In this document: positions 1-11,059 of the stretch, piece by piece | Numbering within the stretch: the first letter of the stretch is position 1 | How the letters are laid out: every line of letters starts with the position of its first letter | From: Cavia porcellus | Lineage: Eukaryota > Chordata > Mammalia > Rodentia > Caviidae | Direction: 5' to 3' | DNA length: 64,000 bases | Assembly: GCF_034190915.1 (NCBI RefSeq) | Contig: NW_026947486.1 | Coordinates: 18,936,001 to 19,000,000 of the forward strand | Notes under the pieces: model-generated | Databases searched by the model: none | The model's input: only the letters and a program-made list of their open reading frames with translations | Told to the model about the DNA's origin: nothing | Program-made: the position numbers and the translations under genes

Positions 1-330
1 TTAGTTGCTATAATTTCAGAAATTTGAGGTGTGTATGATCCAATGGAATGTTGATGTCTCCTGGACTTGTTCTGGGTAGGCTGAAGGTTTGAGATTGCAT
101 TTTGTTTCTGTGTCTTGTCACTTTTTATATTTCAAAGTATTTTATTTTGTTTTCTGGGTTGATCCTGGTGAGTTTTATAGTAGGTAGCTGTATCACTAGT
201 ATCTAGGCCTCTCTAGGAAAAGTCTGTTTTTCAGGGATATCTTCAGTGTGTAGGAGATTCTTGGTTTGTGTCTGTCATGAGATCCTATCTTTGCAATTAA
301 GCAGGGATATTGGTGTCTGTTTGGCTCAGT
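1..330 (-). mobile_element. L1-W: 5' end of a minus-strand L1
   Basis: Read on the minus strand, this stretch matches the end of the L1 5' UTR and the start of ORF1 seen at about 37970-38060. It shares the 'caatctcaaa' block and the 'cacacctcaaatttctgaaa' block. The element runs off the left edge of the window. It lies head to head with the plus-strand L1 that follows. The exact junction near 330 is uncertain. Confidence 0.65.
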
Positions 331-788
331 CTCTATACTCTGGTTAGATTATTACCTCAGAGCTTCCCAGTACTTTTTCAGAAGGGAGAATAGAGGGAAC
401 TTCACAGTTTCTGGGTGCATTAGACCAGTGCGGCGAGTCTTGAGTGGGCCTGCAACTGCCTCCCCGCTTCAGGCCATGCTTGGTGGACTCCGGTGTTCTA
501 AGCAAATGGGCGCCATCAGTTTTAGAGGCAGGGCTGCCTGGGATGAGTGCCCCCTGCACCTTTCCCAGAGCCCAGCTAGTTTGGGACCCTCGCTCGGCCC
601 CGGACAGGGAAGTTCGCAGCTTCCAGGTGCACTGGACCAATGTAGCAGATCTTGAGCCGGGCTGCCTCACCCCCAGTGACTGTCTCTCAATCCAACAGAG
701 TCCCAGGAGCTGAGGGCATAGAAGAGGATTTCCCACAGACCCTGGGAAAGTCTTGGAATAACACTTGAAACACAGAAATATAGGAAAA
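331..788 (+). promoter_or_regulatory. L1-X 5' UTR
   Basis: A GC-rich stretch, unlike the AT-rich surroundings, ends directly at the ORF1 start region. It is the expected position of the internal RNA polymerase II promoter of a LINE-1. The left limit is approximate because it abuts another L1 5' end in opposite orientation. Confidence 0.55.
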
Positions 789-1855
789 TGACAAAATGAA
801 GACCAAATTACAATCTCAAACCTCCAGCCCATCCCAAGAAACCTAAAGAGCTATGTACATAGAAGAAAATATATACCATACACCTGAAATATCAGACATA
901 ATAGAAACTGAAGTAAAGAAGCAACTCCAGGAAGCTTTAAAAGAATTCAAACTAGAAATAATCTCCCAGGTAAAAGAAGTAATAATAAAAGAAATGAAGG
1001 AGATGCTGAACAACTCTAAAGAAGACACAGTTAAAAATTGGAGGAACTGAACAAAAAGATAGAATCCCTGGATGAACAATATAAGAAGCAAACAGAATAC
1101 ATAAAGCAGATGCAAAGAGATATACAAGAAATCAAAAATTCCATTGAAAGCTGTAAAAAACCACCTCAATGAAAGTGAAGATAGAAGTTCAGACCTCGAA
1201 GACAAGATTGCAGCTAGTGAACAGAAAAGGAAAGATCTTTTAAAAATAACAAGGAATCAGGAAATAACAATTCAACAGCTGCAAGATAATGCAAAGAAAA
1301 CCAACATAAGGTTGATAGGGATAAATGAAAAAGAAGGGGACAACATAAAGGATGTCAAGAGGATATTTAGAGAAGTAATAGCTGAAAATTTCCCAAACAT
1401 GATACTGGAAACCAACATCAGCATGAGTGAAGCCTATAGAACTCCAAATAGTCATAACCAAAATAAAACTATACCCAGACATATAATAATCATCATCCAG
1501 AAATCCAACATAAGAATAGAATATTAAAAGCTGTCAGAGAGAAAAGACAGATCACTTATGAAGAAAACCTATCAGAATCACAGCAGACTTCTCAGCACAA
1601 ACAATAAAGTCAAGAAGAGCATGGAGCAAAGTATCCCAGATCCTAAAGCAAAATGATTTCCAACCTAGACTGATATACACTGCAAAACTGTCCTTCAAAA
1701 ATTGATGGAGAAATAAGATACTTCCATGACAAAGAACAGCTGAAGAACTTCATGATCCCCAAGCCAACGCTGCAAAGAATACTGAAAGACAATTTAGATA
1801 CACTTAGGAAAAAAACCACTAAGCAAAGCAGACAATTAAATAGAACAGAAAGATA
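789..1855 (+). pseudogene. L1-X ORF1 (broken)
   Basis: L1 ORF1 encodes the trimeric RNA-binding chaperone: coiled coil, RRM, C-terminal domain. The copy starts with ATG-ACA-AAA followed at once by TGA, where the related L1-D copy has CGA. Further frameshifts split it into pieces at 853-1050 and 1144-1527. Recognisable parts are the Lys/Glu-rich coiled coil and the RRM motif NIRLIGINEKE. The C-terminal part (1530-1850) is readable only with frame changes. It is not functional. Confidence 0.85.
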
Positions 1856-1858
1856 CAG

Positions 1859-3223
1859 ATGCAACAGCAGAAAGATAACATGTCAACAATAAGCCAACAT
1901 ATAACAGTTATAACCATTAATGTAAATGGTCTCAATACACCAATTAAAAGAAACAGACTGGCAGAATGGATCAAGAAACAAAATCCAACCATATGCTGTC
2001 TACAAGAAATGCATCTAACCCAAAAGGATACTCACAGACTGAAAGTCAAAGGATGGAAAACAATACTTCATGCAAAAGGAACCCCCCAAAAAGTGGGGGA
2101 GCTATTCTGTTTGCAGACAATGTGAACTGTAAACCAATAATGATCAGAAGAGATAAAGAACATCACTACATACCGGTTAGGGGAAAACTCCAGGAGGAAG
2201 AGATAACTATCTCAAATATATATGCACCAAATTCCAGAGTATTGAATTATACAAAACAAGTATTAACGGAAATGAAAAACCAAATTATCAGTAACACAAT
2301 TATAACAGGAGACCTTAACACACCATTGACACCAAGAGCCAGATGAGCGAGACAGAAAATCTGCAAAAAAATAACAGAACTGAATCACACCTGTGAACAA
2401 ATGGACCTGATAGACATATACAGAGTGTTCCATCCAACAACATCAGAATACACATTCTTCTCAGCAGTACATGGGTCATTCTCTAAAATAGACCATATAT
2501 TAGCTCACATAACATATTTAAGTAAATGCAAAAGAGTTGAAATTATCCTTTGCATGTTATCAGATCATAGCACTATGAAATTAGAAATTAATGATAAAAG
2601 ATATTGCAAAAATCCCACAGACACATGGAAACTGAATAACACACTCTTGAGTAGTCAGTGGGTCACAGGGGAAATTAAAGAAGTAATTAAAAAATACCTC
2701 CAAGCAAATGAAAATACAAATACAATTTACCAGAATCTGTGGGACGCAATGAAAGCTGTTTTCAGAGGAAAATTTATTGCACTGAGTTCCCACATCAAGA
2801 AAACAGAACAAATACAAATAAATAACCTGATGTTACACCTCAAACGTCTAGAAAAAAGAAGAGCAAGTCAAGCCTAAAGCCAAAAGAAGAGAGGAAATTA
2901 TAAAAAATCAGAACAGAAATCAATGCAATAGAGACTAAGAAAACAGGCCAAAGAATCAATGAATCAAAGAGTTGGTTCTTTGAAAGAATCAATAAAATTG
3001 ATAAGCCCCTAGCCAAACTTATTTTAAAAAGGGAAGAAAAAGATCAAATTCATGCAATAAGGAATGAAAAAGTTGAAATCACTACAGACTCTATAGAAAT
3101 ACAGAAGGTTATCAACACCTATTTCGAAAACCTCTACTTTCAAAGGTTTGATAACACAGAAGAAATAGACAGTTTCTTAGAAGCATATGCAATACCAAAG
3201 CTAGGTCAAGAACATGTAAAACT
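1859..3223 (+). pseudogene. L1-X ORF2, endonuclease part (broken)
   Basis: The N-terminal third of L1 ORF2, an APE-type endonuclease, is present. Visible motifs are the start TINVNGLN, the LQEMHLT block where the family has the catalytic Glu of [14 protein letters not shown], and the catalytic SDHS motif near 2560. Frame changes occur near 2125, 2346 and 2877, so no continuous protein is possible. The reading continues past the nested insertion at 3224-3571. Confidence 0.9.
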
Positions 3224-3571
3224 AAAAGTAATAAGAACTATGGGAGTAATAAAACCCAAAATGTGTAAATGTTATTTTAAAAAAAGAGAGGAAAAGAAGG
3301 TGCTCTAAAGGATACTACTGCAAGTGTGTTTAGGTGTGTAAGACAGATTACCATGTTACTGAGTTTTTGTTGGATCACTTAACAAACTGTTTGCAGTCTT
3401 ACTGTTTGAATGTCCACTTTATATGCTTTAGTCTTTTAGCTTGAACAACTATTTCTAAGGGAACAATATCTAATCTACTCACTAGTGATTTCTTACTGAT
3501 TTTTTAAAAATAATGTATTACTTATACCCTTATACTGTTTTAGGTTTTTTTTCCTTTAAATAAAATTAAAA
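3224..3571 (+). mobile_element. Nested 3'-UTR-only L1 insertion
   Basis: 348 bp match the L1 3' UTR seen at about 13735-14045 and 58600-58979 and end in an A-rich tail. The insertion interrupts L1-X ORF2. It is flanked by a 16-bp target-site duplication: aagaacatgtaaaact at 3208-3223 and aagaatatgtaaaact at 3572-3587, one mismatch. The uninterrupted ORF2 sequence in L1-D (about 31640-31690) confirms that the duplicated bases belong to the host. Confidence 0.9.
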
Positions 3572-4460
3572 AAGAATATGTAAAACTGTGGAATAACCTA
3601 ATTTCTATTAATGAAATTTAAAATGTAATTAAGTCGTTACCTACAAAGAAGAGCCCAGACCCAGACAGATTCACTGCAGAATTCTACAAGAAGTACAAAG
3701 AAGACTTAATGCTGACACTCCTCAAACTATGCAATGAAATTGAAAGGGAAGCAATCCTTCCTAAGTCATGCCTAAAAGCAAATATTACTCTAGTACCAAA
3801 ACCCGAGAATGACCCAACTAAAAAAGAGAACTACAGACCATTCTCCCTAATGAACACAAATGCAAAAATCCTCAATAATATATTAGCAAATAGGATGCAG
3901 CAAATCATCAAGATTATACACCATGACCAAGTGGGATTCATCCGAGGCATGCAGGGATGGTTCAACAAACATAGATCAATAAATGTAATCCACCATATCA
4001 ATAAAGCCAAATGTAAGAATCACATGATCATTTCTATAGATGCATAAAAAGCTTTTGGTAAGGTCCAACATTCATTTATGATAAGAAACATACAGAAAAT
4101 TGCAATAGATGTTCTTTATCTCAATATAATAAAGGCCACCTATGACAAACCAATAGCCAGTATCATACCAAATGGCCAAAAACTGAAGGCCTTTACCTTA
4201 AAATCAGGCACAAGACAAGGATGTCCCTTATCATTTCTCCTATTTAATATAGTACTGGAAATACTAGCCAGAGCAATTAGACAAGAGAGAAATAAAAGGG
4301 GTAAAGATAGAAAAGAAGAAGTTAAATTATCATTATTTGCAAATGACATGATACTCTACATAGAAGACCCCTAAATCTCCATTGGAAGACTCTTAGACAT
4401 AATAAATAAATTCAGCAATATAGCTGGATACAAAATCAATACTCAAAAATCAATAGCATT
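3572..4460 (+). pseudogene. L1-X ORF2, reverse transcriptase part (broken)
   Basis: This is the L1 reverse transcriptase core. Blocks visible are [45 protein letters not shown] and the active-site block LFANDMILY. The active site reads FAND where the family has FADD (as in L1-D), so a metal-binding Asp is lost. An in-frame stop lies after IISIDA at about 4045. The reading resumes at 11089 beyond the PSMD10 retrocopy. Confidence 0.92.
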
Positions 4461-5645
4461 CCCCCTTATGTTTCATGTTCTCTTGAGAAAGCGAAATGGT
4501 GGGGTGTGTATCTAACCTAATGGTGTGCAACCTGGCCTATAGTGGGAAACTGGAAGAGTTAAAGGAGAGCATCCAGGCCAACAAGTCCTTGGCTACTAGA
4601 ACTGACCAAGACAGCCGAACTGCATTGCATTGGGCTTGTTCAGCAGGACATACTGAGATTGTTGAGTTCTTGCTCCAGCTGGGAGTAGCAGTGAATGATA
4701 AAGATGATGCTGGTTGGTCTCCTCTTCATATTGCTGCTTCTGCTGGGTGAGATGAGATTGTAAAGGCCCTTCTGGGAAAAGGTGCACAAGTGAATGCTGT
4801 CAATCAAAATGGATGTACTCCTTTCCATTATGCTGCTTCCAAAAACAGGCATGAGATTGCTGTTATGTTACTAGAAAATGGAGCTAATCCAGATGCTAAG
4901 GACCATTATGAGGCTACAGCAATGCACCAGGCAGCAGCCAAGGGTAACTTGAAGATGATTCATATCCTTCTGTACTACAAAGCATCCCCAAACATCCAAG
5001 ACACTGAGGGTAACACTCCTCTACACTTAGCCTGTGATGAGGAGAGAGTAGAAGAAGCAAAACTGCTGGCATCCCATGGAGCAAGTATTTACATTGAAAA
5101 TAAAGAAGAAAAACATCCTTGCAAGTGGCCAAAAGTGGCTTGGGTTCAATACTCAAGAGAATAGTGGAAAGTTAAAGCAACTTGGATTTATTCTTGCTTT
5201 ATTTGTTTGGTTGTCCTCAATGGCCTGGAAACTAATATACTTGAGCACAAAGCATCGTCTACAATGGATGAAGTTTTCTTAACTTCAGAATCTTACTAAT
5301 ATGTTGTATTGCTCCTGCTGAGATGATTAGATTGTTCTAAACTTGCCATACAATCTGCTTTCCAGGCATTGAATAATTATTGATATTGTTCTGTTGTCAA
5401 ATATTGTTTTCTAATATTGAATTTTGGTTAATTTTGAGCGTTTGTGTGACTGTTGAGTCTTCAGCACCTTCCTGTGTACCTTCTTTCTTCTGAAGCACAG
5501 TCACCCCAGTAGCAACAGGCATGTTGCTCTGTTGGGTGATTCCAGGTAGAACGTGTATCATCATATAGTTAAAACACATCCTAATACTCAGAGACCTGTA
5601 CCAAATGTTTCCTTTTTTTCCCAACTATCAGTATTTTGTTCTAAG

Positions 5646-5691
<46 letters not shown>

Positions 5692-5734
5692 CCAAATTTT
5701 AAGTTGGAGGATACGTTCTAAAATAATGGAGTAC
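4461..5734 (+). pseudogene. PSMD10: PSMD10 (gankyrin) processed pseudogene, 5' part
   Basis: This is an intronless copy of the proteasome regulatory chaperone gankyrin, a seven-ankyrin-repeat protein of 226 residues. The coding part runs from ATG 4496 to TAA 5173-5175. That is 680 bp, exactly one base short of 226 codons plus stop. Ankyrin motifs are clear, for example TALHWACSAGHTEIVEFLL and SPLHIAASAG. Two lesions break it: codon 85 (Arg in gankyrin) is TGA at 4748-4750, and a 1-nt deletion near 5106-5120 shifts the frame before the last repeat. A short 5' UTR precedes the ATG and 3' UTR follows from 5176. It sits inside L1-X ORF2 between a 16-bp duplication (4445-4460 and 11089-11104, one mismatch), which marks LINE-mediated retroposition. 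HAL1-A interrupts the 3' UTR after 5734. Confidence 0.95.
5648..5689. repeat. (TA)n microsatellite in the PSMD10 3' UTR
   Basis: About 20 TA units lie in the retrocopied 3' UTR. A second version of the same tract, with surrounding 3' UTR, lies at about 7101-7158 inside HAL1-A. Confidence 0.95.
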
Positions 5735-6457
5735 TGGGACTTCTGGGAGAACATGGCAGACAGATAGCAGCAGCTATGGAGGCTCTCTGAAAGACTCGGC
5801 TTAGAATTCAGGAATGGTGCGGAATAAGGAGTCATAAGCAGGTGGAGATATGTTCTGCTGACCCAGGAACGAACTGGGCTGAGAGAAACCAACTTGGAAT
5901 GCAGTCCTGGTGCTAGAACAGGTACAGAGGGGCAGAAGCCGCAATTTGGGTTTCCCGCCTCGTGGCGGCTGCGTCTACATCGGCTCGGCAGGGAGAGAGA
6001 CACGCGGGAGCTCTGAGAACGGGAATCGGCGAACGGAGTTGAAAACAGGACGGGCGGGGAGCTGTTCATTGACTTGCGGTGAGGTGAGTGAGAGAAACTG
6101 ACACTCTTCCCATGGTTTGGGAGACTCCAACAGAGGACATTCTGAGACTGGGCAGACTTGCGGGTGCGGGGCACTGCAGCGACTTCAGCCACATATCTCC
6201 CTCTCAAGCGGGATTGGTGAGAAGTGCCTAGCTTACGTGACGCTGCTGGTGGAAACCCAGTAGGCTAACACAACCCAGATCCCAGAGCCTGAGGGTGGCC
6301 TGGAGGGGCGGGCCCCCCATAGGCTGCCTGGTCTACAATTTCCTGCTGTGCTGCGGTGGGCGGAAACACCTAGCCGGCGCAATTCGATCAGGCTGTGGCT
6401 GACAGGGAGGGAAGCTGGGACTTCTATATAAGCTTGCATATATAATGAACAAAGAAT

Positions 6458-7098
6458 ATGGGAAGAAGCAGCAACAAGAAAGGCTCCTCGGCCCCCAATC
6501 CTGAGAAACAGGCAATAACAGACACCACACCAATAGACATAAAGCGCCATCTAGAGAGCCTCATAGATCAGTTCAGGAATGAAGTTATTAATGACCTGAA
6601 GCTAGAAATAAACAGAATAGTTAGAGAAATGCTAAGCACCACCCAAGAAAAAACAGATGGTGGAATGGAAGAACAGAAAAAGAGGGGGGAGAATTGTTTG
6701 ATGGAGAAAATAGAGAAAGCATAGAATACGTGAAGCAGGTTCAAAGAGACTACAAGGAAACTAAAAACTCTATCAAAAACTGGCAAAACAGCTTGAAAGA
6801 AACTAAGGACAGACTATCTGAACTGGAGGGCAGATTTGTAATATGGGAAGATTAGATGAAAAACTTCTTAAAAGTAACAAAGAAACAATCAGCAATAATA
6901 CAAAGACTAGAAGATGATAAGAGGATCCATAACTTAAGAATTAAGAACATAAAAGAAGTAGGGACATGTAGCCTCATGTTGCTCTGTTGGGTGATTCCAG
7001 GTAGAACGTGTATCATCATATAGTTAAAACACATCCTAATACTCAGAAACCTGTACCAAATGTTTCCTTTTTTTTCCAACTATCAGTATTTTGTTCTA

Positions 7099-7159
<61 letters not shown>

Positions 7160-7707
7160 AAACCAAATTTTAAGTTGGAGGATATGTTCTAAAATAATGG
7201 AGTACAAATGAGCTACAAAAGCTACTCACAGAAATAATCCAGGAGAATTTTCCTAATTTAGCAAAAGGTAAAGATACTCAGATGTATGAGGCATACAGGA
7301 CCCCAGCCACCTACAACCCAAACAGAGCAACACCCAGGCATATAATAATAAAAATTCCAGAAGTTCAATACAAGAACAGAATATTAAAAGCTGTCAGAGA
7401 AAAGAAACAGACCACTTACAAGGGAGCACCCATCAGAATTACAGCAGATTTCTCTGCACAAACCATCAAATCACGAAGACAGTGGGGGGAAGTAATTCAA
7501 GCTTGGAAAGATAATAATCTCCAGCCAAGATTGATATATCCTGCACAACTATCCCTGGAAATTGATGGAAAAACAAGGGGCTTCCAGGATAAAGAGGAAC
7601 TAGGGGAATTTGCAACCACCAATTCAACTGTACAGAGAATACTGCAGGATATTCTAAAAAAGAAAAATACAAAGAATCCAGAAATAGTGGCAGAGAGGCC
7701 ACAATGA
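6458..7707 (+). pseudogene. HAL1-A ORF1, split by duplicated PSMD10 3' UTR
   Basis: The predicted start is ATG 6458 (MGRSSNKKGSSAPN). The first part carries the coiled-coil region and the RRM block DKRIHNLRIKN. At about 6964 it is cut by about 240 bp of foreign sequence and resumes at about 7203-7206, continuing through the C-terminal domain (RITADFSAQTIKSRRQWGE, DNNLQPRLIYP) to TGA at 7705-7707. In HAL1-B the two flanks are contiguous (aagtagggatacaaac, near 44910), so no ORF1 bases seem lost at the break. A frameshift also occurs near 6720. Confidence 0.88.
6965..7205 (+). repeat. Second copy of a PSMD10 3' UTR segment inside HAL1-A
   Basis: 6976-7205 repeats 5521-5734 nearly base for base, including the (TA)n tract, and ends in the same aaaataatggagtac that forms the insertion site of HAL1-A. 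The TA tract is longer and slightly interrupted here. The left edge (6965-6975, catgtagcctc) is transitional. Confidence 0.93.
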
Positions 7708-7797
7708 ATGGAGCAGAAAACTAAATGAAGAAGACAAACTGACAACTAATGACAGAAAAAGAGCTCAACAGAAAAGAGGCAGAGAAGATTGGATGAT

Positions 7798-9079
7798 AGG
7801 AACAGCTATTTTGGAAAAAATGACGTCTTAATAGGTAATACTGATTTAGTATCATCTTGTTTTGAAGTCTCATCAAGCTTTTGTTCTTCTGTCTCCATTG
7901 GTCTAAACAGGTTGTATCTTATTGGATTTTATTATGTACGATAGTATAAGCAAAAACTTTTAAAGACAAGGAGATTATATAGAAACCATTGTTCATTTTC
8001 TGTTAGTTGATTCTAAATCAACAACTGTAATACTGACATTCTCTTAAATGTTTTTACATTGTTTTAATATATTTGATGCTACAGTATATGAAGTTATACT
8101 CAAAGATTTCAAGGAAAGAGACAATATGGTAACTACTTTTACGTCAGGATTATCTTGTGGTGAAACACTATTCTGCTTAAATGGTTATGTTTTGATCTGT
8201 GCTATTTTGCTGTTATGCCCTCTTTTATCCCAATGTCTACTTCATTATTTACTTTTTTATTTTTATCCTTTTAATTAAAGGAAAAAATAAATAAAAATAG
8301 CAGGATATATTATAGTAACCCACTTTGACTTTCCATTATCTTGATTTAAAGCCCTGTATAGCTCTCACCATCTTGTTTTTGACAGATGTCCCCCTATTCT
8401 GTTTTGCTTCATAGTACCAGGTTCGAAAGTTTAGGCAACAGCTGTGAAGATAGTGAGATTCATTATGATGCCCATTCTTGATGACTTTTATCTACTTTTG
8501 AAGACCTATAATGTCTCCAATGTTTTGGTTTTGTCAGTTTTGTTCTTTACTGTTTTGTTCAATTTTATTGTGACTGATGATATAGGCAATTCTATTAGAG
8601 ATAGCGGGAGGCATTATGGTACCCATTATTGATCACCTTGTCTTATGCTTTTACATTATCTATTATGTCCACCCTTTTGATTTGATTGACTCTGTTCTGT
8701 TAGGTCACATTTGGTTCTACTCCCTTCCAAAAAAGTAATAAGAACTGTGGGAGCAACAAAACCCAAAATGTGTAATTGTCATTGTACAAAAGAGAGGAAA
8801 AGAAAGTGCTCTAAATGGTATAACTGCATGTATATTTAAGTGTATAAGATAGAAAATGATATCACTGAGTTTTATTGGATCATTGAACGGAACTGTTTGC
8901 AGTCTCACTGTTGGAATGTCCACTTTACAAGCTTTAATTTTGTGACTTGAGCAATTATTTCTAGGATGACAATATGTAATCCATTAACTAGTGATTTCCT
9001 ACTCTTTATTTTTTTCTGTAAATCTGTATAACTTGTACCCGTTCTATGCTTTTTTTTTCTCCTTAAATAAAATTTAAAA
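7798..9079 (+). other. HAL1-A 3' UTR
   Basis: L1-type 3' UTR with loosely repeated modules, each holding phrases such as 'gttctgtactgttttg', a run near 'gataggcaattctttt' and an A-rich spacer. It ends at ccttaaataaaatttaaaaa. No open frame of interest. Confidence 0.8.
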
Positions 9080-9693
9080 AAAATAATGGAGTGCGGTAGC
9101 CTGTGTACTCATGTGTCTCTTTGATGAGCTGTTTTCCCCTCAAAACAAGATGTTTTGTTTTTAAAAAGAAAATTTTGAAGTACCTATATTGACTCACCTT
9201 GTATAGAAAATAATGTCTAGGTTATTAAAGTGATTGTAACAAAAAGGTATTTTGATTTGTATTTCCAAATTTAAGAAAAATGTTAGAATAAAGCCCATTT
9301 TTTTCAATTCAGACATTGACTTAAGGTTTAAAATTCTGAGTAAAAACATCTCTCAGCTGTGGGTAGCTCTAAAATCAATAACATTAGTACAGCTTGAACT
9401 GCAACTAAAATCTTAGAATTGGTAACTAAGTATAGAGCAAAAGAAAATAAGTGCACATTCAAACTCAATTTAGGGAAGCATCTTAAATGATTGTTATAAA
9501 ATCTAACATACTCAAAGTGACTTCAAATTCTTTTTGGATTTGAATGTTAGACTGCAAATATTGTTTGAAATAACTGATCCAAGTGAGCCCACAAACCTGT
9601 GTTAATTTGAGGTCAAAGGCTTAATGACCAATAATTTGTTTTGTAAATATGAACTTTGTTGTTTATAAACAAAACTGTTTTGCATAAGTTTAT

Positions 9694-9764
9694 TTTTGTA
9701 GTCCTAAAGATTGAAACCAGGGATATTAGGCAAGTGCTTTACCATTAAGATATGCCCCCAGCCC
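9694..9764 (-). repeat. ID SINE
   Basis: Minus-strand ID motif: 'gattgaaaccagggatatta' and 'aagtgctttaccattaagat', ending at 'cccccagccca'. It lies within the distal PSMD10 3' UTR. Confidence 0.8.
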
Positions 9765-10188
9765 AGGGAAGCATATTCTTATGGAATAAAAATGTTGCTT
9801 TACTGAATGCTAGAGATAGAATAAGGTGATAGGGAAAATTAATTTTAATTCCAATACTTTCAATGTGATTAAACAGTAAAGTTTTGTCTAATAGGATCTG
9901 TTAAGACTAAAGGCCTTTAAAGGATTTAAAAGAAACTCATTTTAATTCCTTGTATGAGTTCCTTAGTGAGTAATACAGATGGGATAAAGACTGGGGTAAT
10001 TTGTAGACTTAAGTAACTTGTTAATATTTGAATCACTGATTTGTATAAACTAAGGCCTCAGATCCTAACCAAATTGTTACCTGTGGGAAATCTGACACAG
10101 ATGAAGCTGATTCAAGATCAGCAGCATGTTTTAATTACTTCCAAAGCAAACTAAAAAAAGACAGTACGATTTTAAAGTTTAACTGAAA

Positions 10189-10288
10189 TTCTTGGTGTTA
10201 ATATTTTTCTTTGAAATTCTATATTACTTTTACCTTTTTTCCTGTTATGTCTTGTTTTTCTTTTTTCTTTAAATAAAAAAAAGTAAAT
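10189..10288 (+). mobile_element. Minimal (100-bp) L1 3'-end insertion
   Basis: Only the last about 100 bases of the L1 3' UTR and tail are present (tttgaaattctatattactt to the A-rich end). A perfect 15-bp duplication, aaagtttaactgaaa, flanks it at 10174-10188 and 10289-10303. Confidence 0.88.
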
Positions 10289-11053
10289 AAAGTTTAACTG
10301 AAAGTATAACTTGAAAGAAATGAGTCAATAAATACTGGAAAATTTACATTCTTAAGTACCGTTTATAGAGAATTCCCAATTTAAATGAGATTCTATGAGA
10401 TTCAAGGTAAACCTGCATTCTGCTCTATAATCTTTGTCTTAACAGTTTAAATCTGTGACCCTAGTGTTTTGATTTACCATTTCTCAGTTACACCACTGAC
10501 AAAAGAATTTTTTTTATGCAGCTCTACCTCCAGTTTTCTGCTTCCATATTCTGCTATGGAATATTAGTCTGTTAGCAAAACTGATATATAATATGGGGCT
10601 CTTTATTGTGAGTTATATGGATTTAGTTTCAGAGGGCTATTGACTGCCTAAAATTGAATGAAGAATGTCTTATGTGCATTTTTCTGGAAAGAAAGCTCAT
10701 AGATTTTTGTGAAGTTCTCAGAAGGATCTGTGATTGCTCAGAAAATTAAGAATCACTGGGTAAGAGAAAAAAGGATACTGAATCAATTGTCAGGAGGTTG
10801 AGTTCTAGAACATTGTAATTTACCACACTTGATAAACTTTACATATATTCTTATTTTTGCTTTCAAAAAGACAAAAGTCATCTCCATTTTACACATGAGA
10901 AAATACTCAATAACAAAATACAGTTATCTTGGATTCTAATACATTTTTTCTGTCTATACTTAAAAACTCTGAACCAAATGTAAGGTACTCTGGCATTGAT
11001 AATAATCTGTTCTAACACCTACCCTGTGCTTTTCTTCAGATTGGCTATGACAT

Positions 11054-11059
11054 AATAAA
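11054..11059 (+). other. Polyadenylation signal of the PSMD10 retrocopy
   Basis: AATAAA 26 bases before the A-tail at the 3' end of the processed pseudogene, the normal spacing for the cleavage signal of the parent transcript. Confidence 0.7.

Larger units (their letters stand above)
5735..9079 (+). mobile_element. HAL1-A: full-length ORF1-only L1 derivative
   Basis: A complete-looking element with 5' UTR (5735-6457), ORF1 (6458-7707, interrupted), a short spacer, and an L1-type 3' UTR ending in an A-rich tail. No ORF2 sequence is visible: about 90 bp after the ORF1 stop the sequence enters the same 3' UTR that follows ORF2 in L1-X (7798 onward aligns with 12836 onward). It is flanked by a 15-bp duplication at 5720-5734 (aaaataatggagtac) and 9080-9094 (aaaataatggagtgc), inside the PSMD10 3' UTR. 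ORF1-only L1 derivatives are known as HAL1 ('half-L1'); assigning this copy to that class is inference from structure. Confidence 0.85.

Noticed and set aside
4496..5175. Functional PSMD10 gene
   Set aside because: No introns, an in-frame stop at codon 85, a frameshift near the end and a TSD: a processed pseudogene.
8048..8278. Hydrophobic 76-residue frame
   Set aside because: Lies in the L1-type 3' UTR of HAL1-A; homologous UTR copies do not keep the frame.
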